Positions 12,433 to 23,466 of a stretch of DNA of 64,000 nucleotides are shown in pieces. Under the pieces are notes generated by a model that had not been told where the DNA came from, ran no database searches, and saw only the letters and a program-made list of their open reading frames with translations. Origin of the DNA: Leptobrachium leishanense (lineage: Eukaryota > Chordata > Amphibia > Anura > Megophryidae). Every line of letters starts with the position of its first letter. Positions within the stretch are counted from its first letter, which is position 1. The position numbers were made by a program, and so were the translations under genes. The stretch covers positions 198,070,954-198,134,953 of the forward strand of contig CM019063.1 of NCBI GenBank assembly GCA_009667805.1, in the 5' to 3' direction.

Positions 12433-13126
12433 TTTTGCGGTGCCGGACAAAATCCCTACAACCAAGTTCCCTAATGTCAACATCCGACGGCCAACTTCCA
12501 GACAGAACTAGTGCCGGACATACCAAGTTCCCTACGCGGCCCGCTTCCAGACATCCAAAATCCCAGCGGCTAACCCTAATACTAACACTCTAACCCTTAG
12601 GGAGTTAGGCTTAGAGGTTATGGTTAGGTTTAGGGAACTAGGGTTAGGGCTAGGTTTAGGGAGTTAGGGTTAGGGCTAGGTTTAGGGAACTAGAGTTAGG
12701 GCTAGGTTTAGGGGGTTAGGGCTAGGTGTAGGGGGTTAGCTTTTGGTGGGTTAGGGTTAGGGCTAGGTTTAGGGAACTAGGGTTAGGGCTAGGTTTAGGG
12801 GGTTAGGGTTAGGGCTAGATTTAGGGAACTAGAGTTAGGGCTAGGTTTAGGGGGTTAGGGCTAGTTGTAGGGGGTTAGGTTTAGGTGGGTTAGGGTTAGG
12901 GCTAGGCTTAGGGGGTTAGGGTTAGGGCTAGGTTTAGGGGGTTAGGGTTAGGGCTAGGTTTAGGGGGTATGGTTAGGGTTAGCCACTGGGATTTTGGATG
13001 CCTGGAAGTTGGCCGTCAGGGAGTTGTCTGTGTAGGGAACTTGGTATGTCTGGCACTTGTTCTGTCTGGAAGTTGGCCGTCGGGATTTTGGCATTAGGGA
13101 ACCTGGTTGTATGGATTTCGACCCAA
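12433..13126. mobile_element. Foldback element with telomere-like internal repeats
   Basis: The left arm (12433-12574: CATACCAAGTTCCCTAC, CATCCAAAATCCCAG) is inverted at the right (12976-13126: CTGGGATTTTGGATG, GTAGGGAACTTGGTATG). Each arm also repeats CGGCCAACTTCCAGACAGAAC. Between them the sequence changes near 12600 from CTAACCC type to TTAGGG type and runs as degenerate GGGTTAGGGTTAGGGCTAGG repeats. No ORF is present. This is not a chromosome end, because unique sequence follows. Confidence 0.85.
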
Positions 13127-13129
13127 ACC

Positions 13130-14430
13130 CCATTTTTTGTTATAACACGCCCTTATTCTTGGAAATGTTACAGGTCGGGCACCCCTTATTCAGAATTCTA
13201 AAATCCATAAGACTCCGAAGTCTGGAATTTTCAGAGCCTTCTGGATTTTAGGAATACTTACCTCCCTGACGCTCTGCATGGATCCTGCTCAGAGACGTAA
13301 CTGGAAACCTGAGGGCCCAGGTGCGGGAATCCTTGAAGGCGCTCCTACCCTTGGGAAAAACATACTCCCCCCATCATTCCCAAGCACTGGACCTCCAGGT
13401 CCACAATGTCGACTCCAGACAATCGGTGTCCCATTTTTTTTCCATGTCCACCACGACCATTTCAGTCCATCCCATTTTTAATGTTACGTGCACCATGTAT
13501 ATGTCAGAGCTCCACAGCAATAACACTCACAGTAACGTATGCTGTGTATGAGTGAATCATAGGTGATGCCCTGGCCCTTACCAAGCTGCCCAGGTGATGC
13601 CGCAGCCGGCTGTGTGTGGGGCCCATCAACTCAGGGGTCCGGGTTGCAGTGGCACTCTCTGCACGCCTTCTAGTTACACCCCTGATCCTGCTGCTCTGTG
13701 ATCACTCTGACATTAGCCTCTGCTGCACATCACGCCAAAAGCTCTTGAAAGGTGACAGTAATAAAATAGTGGGTGTAAAGGCCTTTGAAGCTTTTTAAAA
13801 AGTGCTAAATAGGAGAATCAGCTCTGAGAAAGGAATTAAAATGTGTGTGTTGTTTTTAAATTGAGAATATAAAAAGCCTGGTACTTTGATTACAGAGACA
13901 TTACATTTCCTTTCAGCATGCTGAGAGCCTATTCCCTTTAGCAGAACGACATGTTCCATTTCTCCAATCAATTTGTAGATAATTAAAGTGTACACTGATT
14001 ACAGCTTTACTGAGGCCTGGCCGCATTATCGCATCTTCAAGCAAACAAACCAAAAAAAAATTACTTTTTGTGGTTTAGTCTAATTCCATTAAAAAGCTTT
14101 GGTTATTTTTATATTAGATGTGAGGTTAATGATGAACTCATTTCCATGCAATATACTTGATGTTTTCCTTTTTAGATAATGCGATCTAAAAATGAGCAAA
14201 AACACATTTCTGCAACAACAAAAAAATGCTCATGAATGAAACAGCAGTTTGGAGACATTTTTAATTAAAAAAATGACTGCAGCCTGTTAAGTGGAACAGG
14301 TAAACACACAGCAATCCTATTCAGAATGTGACTCATTTATTATCTGTGAAAGCAGAATAATACACAAACAGCAAACAGGATAAACCAATGGGAGAGCTTC
14401 AACAACGCAGATGCCAAGGGAACACTGCTA
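13130..14430. other. Non-coding, no gene seen
   Basis: It holds a segment (13505-13560) similar to the terminal-type repeats at 49790-50110 (GAGCTCCACAGCAATAA). The remainder is AT-rich and unassigned. No coding signal is seen. Confidence 0.5.
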
Positions 14431-14437
14431 TGTTTAA

Positions 14438-14886
14438 GGCTAGGGTCAGATGACCGCATTTTGTACGGACTGTGCGTCCGTGCAGTACGGACGTACTTAC
14501 TGACTGACAACAAGGTAGTGGCTAAACAGTCTGTTTTTTTCACTGACGGATTTTTTGACTGATGTAGCAGGGAAAATAAATTACAATGAAAAAACATTCT
14601 GTCCGTCAAAAATGCTGGACGTATAAATGCAGTCCATCTGACCTCGTTTCATCACTCACACACAAAGCTACACGGATGTTGCAGACGTGGCTCACTCCGC
14701 ACGTCCGATCTAGCAGTATTACGTTCTTGTCTAACCTGCGTCCATTTGCCGCGTCCGCCATGCATCCGCACTTTCGTTCGGACCTACTTCGTGTGTGGGG
14801 CTCCATTGGTAAGAATGCTATGCTGCCACAGACGTACAAATGTGCGGCAACACGGACGTGATAACTGCGCTCGTCTGACCCCAGCC
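14438..14886. mobile_element. Harbinger-like MITE (TAA target duplication)
   Basis: The ends are GGCTAGGGTCAGATGACCGC and its near complement CGTCTGACCCCAGCC, flanked by TAA on both sides. The interior is rich in CGTCCG/CGGACG and has no ORF with homology. TWA target duplications are typical of PIF/Harbinger. Related copies lie at 26304, 33052 and 41114. Confidence 0.75.
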
Positions 14887-15184
14887 TAAATGGATTCTGC
14901 ATGCACCATTGCCCACCAAATGAAATGCCCTATATTTCACAATATATTACCCATTACATAGAGTAGAACACATCTCACCTAGGGTTACCACCTTTTCTTG
15001 AAGCCACACCCAAACACTCTAGTGTTGGGCTTAGGTGCCAAATTTTTTTTTGGAGCGTATACATAATGCGTATATTTTGTGGTTAAATAACATTTCAAAC
15101 CGTACGGAGTTAATCAACGGTCCAACTATTTTTACTGTAGAAAAAAAGTATGCTTTGAAAGACTTTATGTAAATAGAAAATATT

Positions 15185-15668
15185 ACACTAGTATGTATAT
15201 CGCACACTCCTATGTACGGCAGACTGGTATTATGGCACATACCTATGCATGACAGACTGGTATGTATATGGCACACTGCTATGCATCATGGCAGATTGGT
15301 TTCATGGCACACTGGTATGTATATGGCACATTGTTATACAACATGGCAGACAGGTAGTACGACACACTGGTATATATATGGCACACTGCTATCTGCTATG
15401 CTTCATTGCAGACTGGTATTATGGAAAACTCCTATGCATGGCACACTGGTATGTATATGGCACACTGCTATGCAACATGGCAGACAGGTAGTACGACACA
15501 CTGGTATGTATATGGCACTCTGCTATGTATCATGGCAGACTGGTATTATCCCACACTCCTATGCATGGCACACTGGTATGTATATGGCACACTGCTATGA
15601 ATCATGGCAGACTGGTATTATGGCACACTCTTATGCATGGCACACTGGTATGTATATGGCACTATACT
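15185..15668. repeat. Minisatellite of GGCACACTGGTATGTATATG units
   Basis: It is built from alternating blocks GGCACACTGGTATGTATATG, GCACACTGCTATGCATCATG and GCAGACTGGTATTATGG. Copies recur every 52-78 bp. The long plus-strand ORFs over it are repeat artefacts. Confidence 0.93.
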
Positions 15669-16439
15669 GCTGGTGAGAAGGGTTTCTTTTCATTCAGATC
15701 AGGATAATTTATTAATTTGTTGACTTGTCACATTTGTTCTTGGAACCTGAGGAAAATGGATCCAGATTCTCGAATGATTCCAATCCAGCATCCTGTAGGC
15801 ACAGCACAGAGCAACTGCTGCTGTGCTCAGAACTCCACTCAGTCAGGGTTTTGGCCAGCTCTGTTGTCAGCCTCTGCCAACAAATAAGCGCGTGGTCTGG
15901 TCTCTGAACTTCATCACGTGTGCTGTCCTGAGCAAGAGTAAGTGGCTGTTGGGAGGAGTCAGACCTGGTAGAGTGGGGAGGAACGGAAGAAACGTCACCA
16001 CACCATCCACCCCCAACTTGTCAGTGACTGGTGTGGAGTGACTGACTCTTATTATTATTCATGGAGCGGCAGCACAGCAGAAATCTCTGCTGCTCTGCAG
16101 CTACTTATGTAATAGCCGGGCGGTCGGTCCGAAGGGGACATGTGGGGGATGCGGGCGGCATGCGGGTTCGAGTCGAGTCATGTGTCCGGGTGGTAGGGGA
16201 TCTGAAAACCAGACACAGGACTCAAAAACTGGATTGTCCAGTGAAACACGGACAGGTGGGAACCCTAATCTCACTCCATAAACACAATTATATTCTAATT
16301 TATGTCAAGAACTAGATATAAAGTCTGCCCAGAGGGCAGTCTATTGTTGTAGAGGATATGGCTTCCCAGTGCTCCCAATGATGTGGCTGTTTATCGCACC
16401 CAGTTTCATCCAGAGCGGCGATGGAAAAAACGATTTTAT

Positions 16440-16812
16440 ATATAGTGATGTGGCTCCTCTTTCCCCTCTTATATTGTAAATTGCTGTGAGTGGGCTCCTC
16501 TTCCCTCTCTTAGATTGTAAGCTCCCATCAGCGGCTCCTCTTCCCTCTCTTAGATTGTAAACTCCTGTCAGCGGCTCCTCTTCTCTCTCTTAGATTGTAA
16601 GCTCCCATCAGCGGCTCCTCTTCCCTCTCTTAGATTGTAAGCTCCCATCAGCGGCTCCTCTTCCCTCTCTTAGATTGTAAGCTCCCATCAGCGGCTCCTC
16701 TTCCCTCTCTTAGATTGTAAGCTCCTGTCAGCGGCTCCTCTTCTCTCTCTTAGATTGTAAACTCCTGTCAGCGGCTCCTCTTCTCTCTCTTTGATAGTAA
16801 GCTCTCATGAGC
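16440..16812. repeat. 40-bp tandem array derived from a LINE 3' tail
   Basis: The unit is TTCCCTCTCTTAGATTGTAA followed by GCTCCCATCAGCGGCTCCTC, 40 bp, about nine copies from 16459. CTTAGATTGTAAGCTCC is the LINE tail motif found singly elsewhere (11789, 32888, 59138), so the array seems to be a tandem amplification of that tail. Confidence 0.9.
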
Positions 16813-16969
16813 AGCGGGTCCAGTAAGCAGCGTCGACACTGACTGGCAGCAGGACTAATCAGTTTTTTTTTTCATTGTACGCATGCTGGCGTATTTTTCC
16901 CCTCCCTTCCCCCCATTCTCTTTCAGTTCATTAAACCCCCACACACACATCCCCCTGTTCAGTTCTACT

Positions 16970-17360
16970 GAGCAGCGGCGGGGCGGCGGGTCCACTGAGC
17001 GGCGGGTTGGCGGGTCCACTGTGTGGCAGGGCGGCATGCGGCGGGTCCAGTGTGCGGTGGGTCTGGCGTGTCCAGCGTGCTGCGAGTCTGGCGTGCGGCG
17101 GTCCAGTATGCAGCGGGTCCAGCGTGGGCGGGTCCGGCGTGCGGCGGGTCCAGCGTGTCCAGCGGGCAGAGGGTCCGGCGTGCAGTGGGTCCAGTGTGCG
17201 GCGGGTCTGTCGTGTGTGGCGGGTCCGGCTTGCGGCGGGTCCAGCGTGCGGTGGGTCTGTCATGTCCAGCGGGCGGAGGGTCCAGCGTGTGGTGGGTCCA
17301 GTGTGTGGCGGGTCTGGCGTGCGGCGGATCCGGCGTGCGGCGGGTCCCTATTGGGCTGCT
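16970..17360. repeat. GC-rich minisatellite of GCGGGTCCAGCGTGC units
   Basis: Short units of about 15-16 bp vary around GCGGGTCCAGCGTGCGGC. It produces overlapping ORFs on both strands rich in G, R, V and C (plus) or P, T and R (minus), which look low-complexity and are not supported as proteins. Confidence 0.9.
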
Positions 17361-17545
17361 AGGGCATCCGGCTGTCATAGGATGCGCGCGCAGCCTCTAC
17401 CGGTCTGCTGCGAGCGCATCTGGCTCTATAGGATGCGTGCACAGCCTATACCTGTCTGCTGCGTGCGCATCCTGGTCTCCTGGATGTGTGCACAGCCGAC
17501 GGGTAGAGGCTGCGCGCGCATCCGGCGTCTGTTCGAACCGGATGC
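17360..17545. repeat. Short tandem repeat of GGATGCGCGCGCAGCC units
   Basis: About four copies of GGATGCGCGCGCAGCCTCTA, CCGGTCTGCTGCGAGCGCAT with increasing divergence follow directly on the GC-rich array. There is no coding evidence. Confidence 0.75.
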
Positions 17546-17579
17546 ACGGCGACGGACAAACAATTTTATATATATAGAT

Positions 17580-18520
17580 AGTAGCACATAAAAATTAAGA
17601 AAAAATATATTCGTGTAGAACATGTAAACATCGGTGTAGCAACCCCCAAAAATCTGGGGAAAATTGCCTTCTCTATGTAAGGCATTGTGATAGCATTATA
17701 TGATTGAATTACTACTGGCTACTGCTAGAAATCGCACTTTATCTGCTTACTACCCTTATTCCTCGTAACACAGAAATTGGGGGACATTCAGTAACTTTAG
17801 TTAGGTAAACTATAGTATACACAGCAAAGCCTCAATCTCAGGCACAAACTGTGCACAATTTTATGATAACTGGGGCGGGGGTCTGTCCTTCACATTTCTC
17901 TACAAGTTTCTATGGCTATGCATGCAAAATAAATCACTTACCCCCCCCCCCCCTTTCTGACCCAGCTGGTAGTAAGGTGCTGTTAAACCTTAGTGGGTCC
18001 TTATTACCGGTTTTATAACAAGTGAGGCGGCTCAACTAGTAATAGATGTGGGCTGCTAACAGATACTGGAAGTGGTGTTGTGCACAGTCACTGACATTTG
18101 GTATCTTTCTCCTTGTGGAGATTTATGCTGTCCTGCCCTACTATTTATTCCAAGTTTCCCACTGTATAGACAGAAAGAAGATGGCGGATGGCGTCATGCT
18201 CTGCACTGTGAAACCTGAGGGGCGGTTAGTTAAGCAGCAGCAGTATTTACCTTGTGCAGCAACTTGGGCTAAAGCTGTCTTTGACGTCTTGATTCTACTG
18301 GTCAGAAGTCATCCAGTTTCCAAGTTAGCGCTGCTGCTACTCTACAGCCACGATCACTTCAGCTGCGAGTGCTATGTTAGCTATGCTGAGCACTGAATTG
18401 CAGCAGTTTTCAGTTGCGATTTTCTAATCTGCACTTGCAGCTGCTTAGTAACTGAAGGCACCTCTGAGGTAAAGGATTTTATCAGCTGGTTCTTTTTTGT
18501 GTCATGTAATTTTGAACACA
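17580..18520. other. Non-coding, no gene seen
   Basis: It includes a C homopolymer at about 17941-17954. The 116-codon ORF at 18046-18396 has no recognisable motif and no splice or promoter support, so it is left unassigned. Confidence 0.45.
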
Positions 18521-18525
18521 CTAAT

Positions 18526-18903
18526 GGCCCCCGGCACACGAGCGTTATTTTTGCGTCCGTCTGTGCGCAAAATTTGACGTCCGTTATAGATTTGCAAAGA
18601 AGTTAATCTGAACACCACACGATGCACCTGCGCACTGTTTCACGCACGGCATTCGCGTACTGTAACGGACGTCAAAATGGCATGGACGTAAAAAAGCTAG
18701 ACGGACGTGGGAAATACGTGCTGCTTCCTGTGGGCTGGAACTCCAAACACCAAAATACTTATTTTTTTCACTTTCCCTCCTTTTTTTTTCAACGTCCGTA
18801 ATTATTAACTTGGCCCTGTTTGAACACCTTTATCTCCCGTCAAAAATTACGTCCGTAACAGACGCACTGTGCGCAGTACCTATACGCTCGTGTGCCGGGG
18901 GCC
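18526..18903. mobile_element. MITE with 19-bp perfect inverted ends (GGCCCCCGGCACACGAGCG)
   Basis: The ends are GGCCCCCGGCACACGAGCG and its exact complement. The flanks are TAA(T) on the left and TAA on the right, suggesting a Harbinger-like TWA target duplication with one extra base. The interior has inverted ACGTCCGT motifs and no coding. Confidence 0.8.
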
Positions 18904-18909
18904 TAAATC

Positions 18910-19605
18910 ACTTAGTGGCAGGGTCTGAGATGCATGATTTGCTTTTTAATACTGGGCGAGATTAACGGATGACCTCAGAATCACTGGTTATTCTCAGACT
19001 AACGCTTCCTATACAAAGTAACCTTTATGTGATTTGGAAACATGAGTATTAAACACAAGTCGCGCAAATCTCAATTCCATACAGCTTATAAAAACGTCTT
19101 TTCAAATAGCAAATTTTATTTCTTGTAGCAGATTGCAATTTATTTATCGTTCACGGCAGCTTTTATCATGAAATTGATGCTACGGTAACAGACCCTGTAT
19201 GATGAAAGGCAAGTGTAAATTGCATTGTGATCATTACATGGAGACATCATCGATGATTTATTACAATGCCTCCTGTATGCTTAAACTATGTGACATTTAC
19301 CAAATGAGAATGACGCACAAGATCAACAGGGTCTCATGTGGGTCAGTCAGGGGTGCAGCAAATAGGCACGACTAATGTAACTGCACAAATGCAACATAAG
19401 AGGGAACAAAGCAAACAGAATAGGCATAATGCATTTTTTCTACTGTGGATTCCAACTTCTCATAATGCTCATCTGTTTCCTTCAGCCTAAACCAGTATTT
19501 ACTTAACAGTTTTCATCAAGGGCTTTTATCCAAAACGCTTTCAAAATGTATTTATCAGGTTGGATTACAATGAGAGGAGTATTTGTTTATGGTCAGGGCT
19601 AAGTA
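18910..19605. other. Non-coding, no gene seen
   Basis: AT-rich sequence without recognisable repeat ends, ORFs or RNA genes. Confidence 0.45.
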
Positions 19606-19610
19606 ATAGC

Positions 19611-19792
19611 TGGGTGGAGTAGATGTAATATCACGGCTCTATAACTGCAGACTGGAGACCCAGGTTTGAATCCCGGCAAGAGCACCTCTCCAGTAAGTGT
19701 CCTTGGGCGAGACACCTAACGGTACATACTCGCCACCCAGGACATACTTGAAAACGAGAGAAATCTCAATTTATCCTTCATGGTAAAATGTG
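19611..19792 (+). mobile_element. tRNA-derived SINE copy
   Basis: It has TAGCTGGGTGGAGTAGATG at the head, box B-like GGTTTGAATCCC at 19662-19673, then CACCTCTCCAGTAAGTGTCC, the CACCTAACGGTACATACTCG body and the shared tail ACATACTTGAAAACGAGAGA. It is the same family as the copy at 10675-10862. Confidence 0.8.
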
Positions 19793-19799
19793 TTCTCAA

Positions 19800-21940
19800 A
19801 GAAACCCTCTAACATTTGCAGGGCCTGCCTGAGAAAGTGCCTTGGGGTCCCTTACCACACTTTCTGCTCCAGATTTTTTCACACAGATACACACAATGAC
19901 CCCCCCCCCATCTTTTCACCTCCTCCCAGATAGACATCCCGTCTTCCCCAGAGTGGTCAATGACACGTTTTATCACAGGGATGGTGCCAGTAGTACACCC
20001 TGCTCGCCACAAACAAAGGGTAGACCTTCTTATGGTACTGATACAAGAGGAAAGAATCTTCCAGTGTGCTTCAGTCCAATGTGCTAGTAAGTCTATACAC
20101 AATACTACTGTGCTAGAGACCAGATAGCTTATCATTCATGAATTACTTCATGGAAATTCAGAACCTGACGATTACAAACTGACATTTTTCTGCATCTCAA
20201 CAAATAGAAGAATATAGTTTTTAATATGAAACTCTATTTTACAATGTACGTTTTCCATACTGTATTTTATTTTACATCACTGGAGTGCCTGCTGTTAATT
20301 TTGTGTACCATCACACCACTAGTGAAGCAAACTTTTTTGTGTGCGTGCATTAGAACATAAAGAGTGATGTATTCTAAACAGGGGAGGGATGGCAAGTCTG
20401 GAACTGGGACGTGGGGGACTCATACTCAGCTATTTAGCCACATTTCCGTGTGTCATCATCTACTCTTAGATTGCAAGCTCTTCGCCAGGATCTTTTGATA
20501 TTGTTCTTAAAATTAACAGTTTATGTCAGTTTTGTGTTAGCCATTGTATTGTGCTGTGGGATATGCTGGATCTTTATGAATTGTACTAAAAAATGTAATT
20601 AATCACTGTTAATTTTCATATTTATAATAATGAGCCAAATAAGAAAAAAGTGAAAATGGGGTCAAAAGTGTAGCAAGTTTATGAATATAACTTACAGTAA
20701 AAATATGTAACTTATTCAAGCGTAGTACCAAACCTTATAACTGTAAATGAGCAAAGTAACCTGATGGAAGTCTCTCTCCTGCAGGGCTGTATCTATAGAC
20801 AAACAAATGCATGTATTTAATCCATAAAAGAAAGGTTGATGAAAGGCTCTAGCCCCCTTACCCATGTATGCTAGTTGCCCAGAGTGAAATTGTTTCCCTC
20901 TTCATTGCCAGCCCCCTTTCTGATCTTCTATTATCCATCCATGGCATCAACTAGGAAATGTCTGCGATGCCTCACTGAAACGCAATTCCACTGCAGCTTT
21001 CCAGGTGTCAAAAAAATAAAAATTTAAAGAAATTGATATGAGCTTACAATACATCATTGATTGATTTGATGCTCATGAGGTCAAGGTATCAGTGAATTTC
21101 ATTCATTTTTAAGATGTTTCTGCATTGAGAATTTTACAATATAATAAATGTGCACACCAGGAAACCGCAGAATATAAGCAAATATATCAGACAACCCCAG
21201 CTAAATTTGAAAGCAGAAATGCGATGTTCCCAGGCCTTATTATAGAGATATTTTTAGAATTAATTTAAACTAAAACAGAAGTATATTTTCAGAGACGGAT
21301 TAACATAGGGGCTATTGGAGATGCAACATCCAGGCCCACAGCCTGAAATAGGCCCGTGAGAGGCCCGACAATCCCAACAAACCTTATAAAAAGGTTACAA
21401 AACAGCTGTCCTATTCAACTCTGGTATCAGTAAGTTTGTTTTCTGTCACCTAGAAGTCTGTATAAAAAACACATTCAGTCGAGCGCTCTACCCACACTGC
21501 TCCTGGGCAGGGAGGTACACTGTTCGTATTCAACCCCTTGTCATGTGACATTATATGTTTATATACAAAAATGTATGTTTGTAGAAACTAGATTTCCAAG
21601 TGTATTCCTTTAAAAGGCGCAGGAAAATATTATACGGTTTGAACCAGTTGATCCATTTTATCACCGATCTCTTGCCAAATCATTTGGTAACATTCTGTTT
21701 TATTTGTATTTTTAGAGATCACTCACAGACCCCCTGAAAGTTTACAGTAATGATTTAAATTCTAAATTTAGACCAACGTATAAATAAAAGCAATTGTTGG
21801 ACAGCCCATGAAAAGTGTTTCCCTACAGTGCTATGAGTTCAGCAATGCATATACCAAGGCAGCGTGTGTGTGTGTGTGTGTGTGTGTGTCTTGAACCCTG
21901 AGCTCCCCCTCCCACATTGTGGAAGAAATACAATATACCT
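19800..21940. other. Non-coding; decayed LINE tail at about 20460-20640; GT microsatellite
   Basis: TACTCTTAGATTGCAAGCTC at 20461 followed by GTATTGTGCTGTGGGATATG looks like an old L2-type tail. A (GT)n run lies at 21866-21889. Otherwise nothing is recognised. Confidence 0.5.
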
Positions 21941-21946
21941 CTAAAC

Positions 21947-22128
21947 CAGTGTTTCCCAAACCTGTCCTCGGGACCCTCCGCCTCGCCAGATTTGACAGAT
22001 ATCTGAAGCTCAGCACAGGTGATATGATTTGCTGCTCAGTGATTGCAGGATTCAGTCTGCTTTTCACCAAGGTGATATGCAAAATCTGGCCTGGTTGAGG
22101 GTCCCGAGGACAGGTTTGGGAAACACTG
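21947..22128. mobile_element. 182-bp hAT MITE with 8-bp target duplication
   Basis: The ends are CAGTGTTTCCCAAACCTGTC and the exact complement, flanked by CTCTAAAC at 21939-21946 and 22129-22136. The core GGTGATATGATTTGCTGCTC is shared with copies at 30959-31142 and 45430-45585. Confidence 0.93.
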
Positions 22129-22964
22129 CTCTAAACCATCTTCAATCAACTAATTTTAATTTGTGTTTAAAAAAGCAGAATCAGACATTATTTAAATTAA
22201 TGCTACATTTATTAAGTAATTTTAGGAAAATGAAAGTCATTTTCTAGCATATGACAGATTAATAGGTGACTTATGTGCTATAAAACAAGGCGTAAATATA
22301 TACTTATAGATTTGACTTTAAAATAGCCATAATGTGGGTGACTCGAGAGAAAAAAAACCCTGTGGGGGGAAATCTCTGGGGAACTGTGGAATGAAGGACT
22401 GCCCTTCCCTCACAACAGACACGTGTATAGTCACGTGTATAGACCGATGGGCATGTATAGACGTAGGGAAGGACAGACAGGCATACATAGACATGTAGAG
22501 AGGCATGTATAGACAAACCTGTAGAGTCATGTATAGACAGACATGTGGAGACATTATATATAGATTATATAGAACAATTATAAAAACAGTAATATGGACA
22601 AAACGTCCTGAACATTACACAAATATGTACCGTCTCCCTCCTCCACCCTCTACTCAAACCTCCCAACACAGCGCACGTAAAACTAGACTAATCTGTTTTA
22701 ACAGATATAGGAGTAGCACCCCACTCTTTTTTGTACATAATTTTAAAATCTTTTCATGAGACAATAATAATAATAATAATAATATACAATCGCTTTGTAA
22801 TTCCAAATTATCTCCCAGATGTTCATGCACCTATTCTTCTTTACAAATAGCACAACGAAACATACAGTATATTTAAAATTCTACATTAATACCCTTTCAC
22901 TGCTGAGGACGTGTGGGTAACGTCCTGATTCTTTCCTAAGGAAAGATGGGGGTGGAGATGGGAG

Positions 22965-23060
22965 ATTATTATTATTATTATTCTTTATTTATAAAGCGCC
23001 AGCATATTCCGCAGCGCTGTACAATAAGCACAGTATAGACAGGGTTACAATACATATTGG
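22965..23060 (-). repeat. LINE 3' tail fragment
   Basis: On the minus strand it ends CAGCGCTGCGGAATATGCTG, GCGCTTTATAAATAAAG plus ATAAT repeats, the standard L2-like 3' end. It is heavily 5'-truncated. Confidence 0.7.
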
Positions 23061-23466
23061 GGTTCAAAGGAACCCCCTGACTGTTGACAGCTAGCAGGGT
23101 CATGTTTGGTATCATTAGAAAGGCCAGAGCATGGACTTTCCAATGATATCAAACATGACCATGTGTATAGTAAAGGAAAAAATAATAAAAATAAACAAAG
23201 AAAAGTGTTTTTTTAAAGACGTGAAATGGCTCAGCAGTGAAGGGGTTAAAGAAATTTTAGCACAATGAAGGTAGACTTATGAAACAGGACAAAGCCTGAA
23301 TATTAGAAATTTGACCAGGAAAATGGCCAGGATATGGGGGACCTCCGGACTTATGGAGAGTCATCCATCAGTTTGCAAGAGAGCAAAAACCCCCTGTGGG
23401 GGGAGGGGGACATCTGGGGAACTATAGCAAGGATTGTCCTTTCCTCTGGGTATTATGGTTAACAGA

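Noticed and set aside
12580..12980. Chromosome end or true telomere
   Set aside because: Repeats are degenerate (TTAGGG mixed with GCTAGG and GGGGTTAGG), bounded by inverted arms and followed by 51 kb of sequence including a gene.
15212..15707. 154-codon ORF with HTGMYMAHCY repeats
   Set aside because: Translation of the tandem array; no homology and no gene context.
16883..17591. Overlapping ORFs of 110-194 codons in the GC-rich region
   Set aside because: They come from a GC-rich minisatellite with few stops; composition is extreme and shared by opposite strands.
18046..18396. 116-codon plus-strand ORF as a gene
   Set aside because: No recognisable motif, no splice or promoter support, and it sits in repeat-rich intergenic DNA.
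19660..19675. Functional tRNA gene suggested by the box B sequence
   Set aside because: No cloverleaf or acceptor stem can be formed, and the same head recurs with a LINE tail; it is a SINE.
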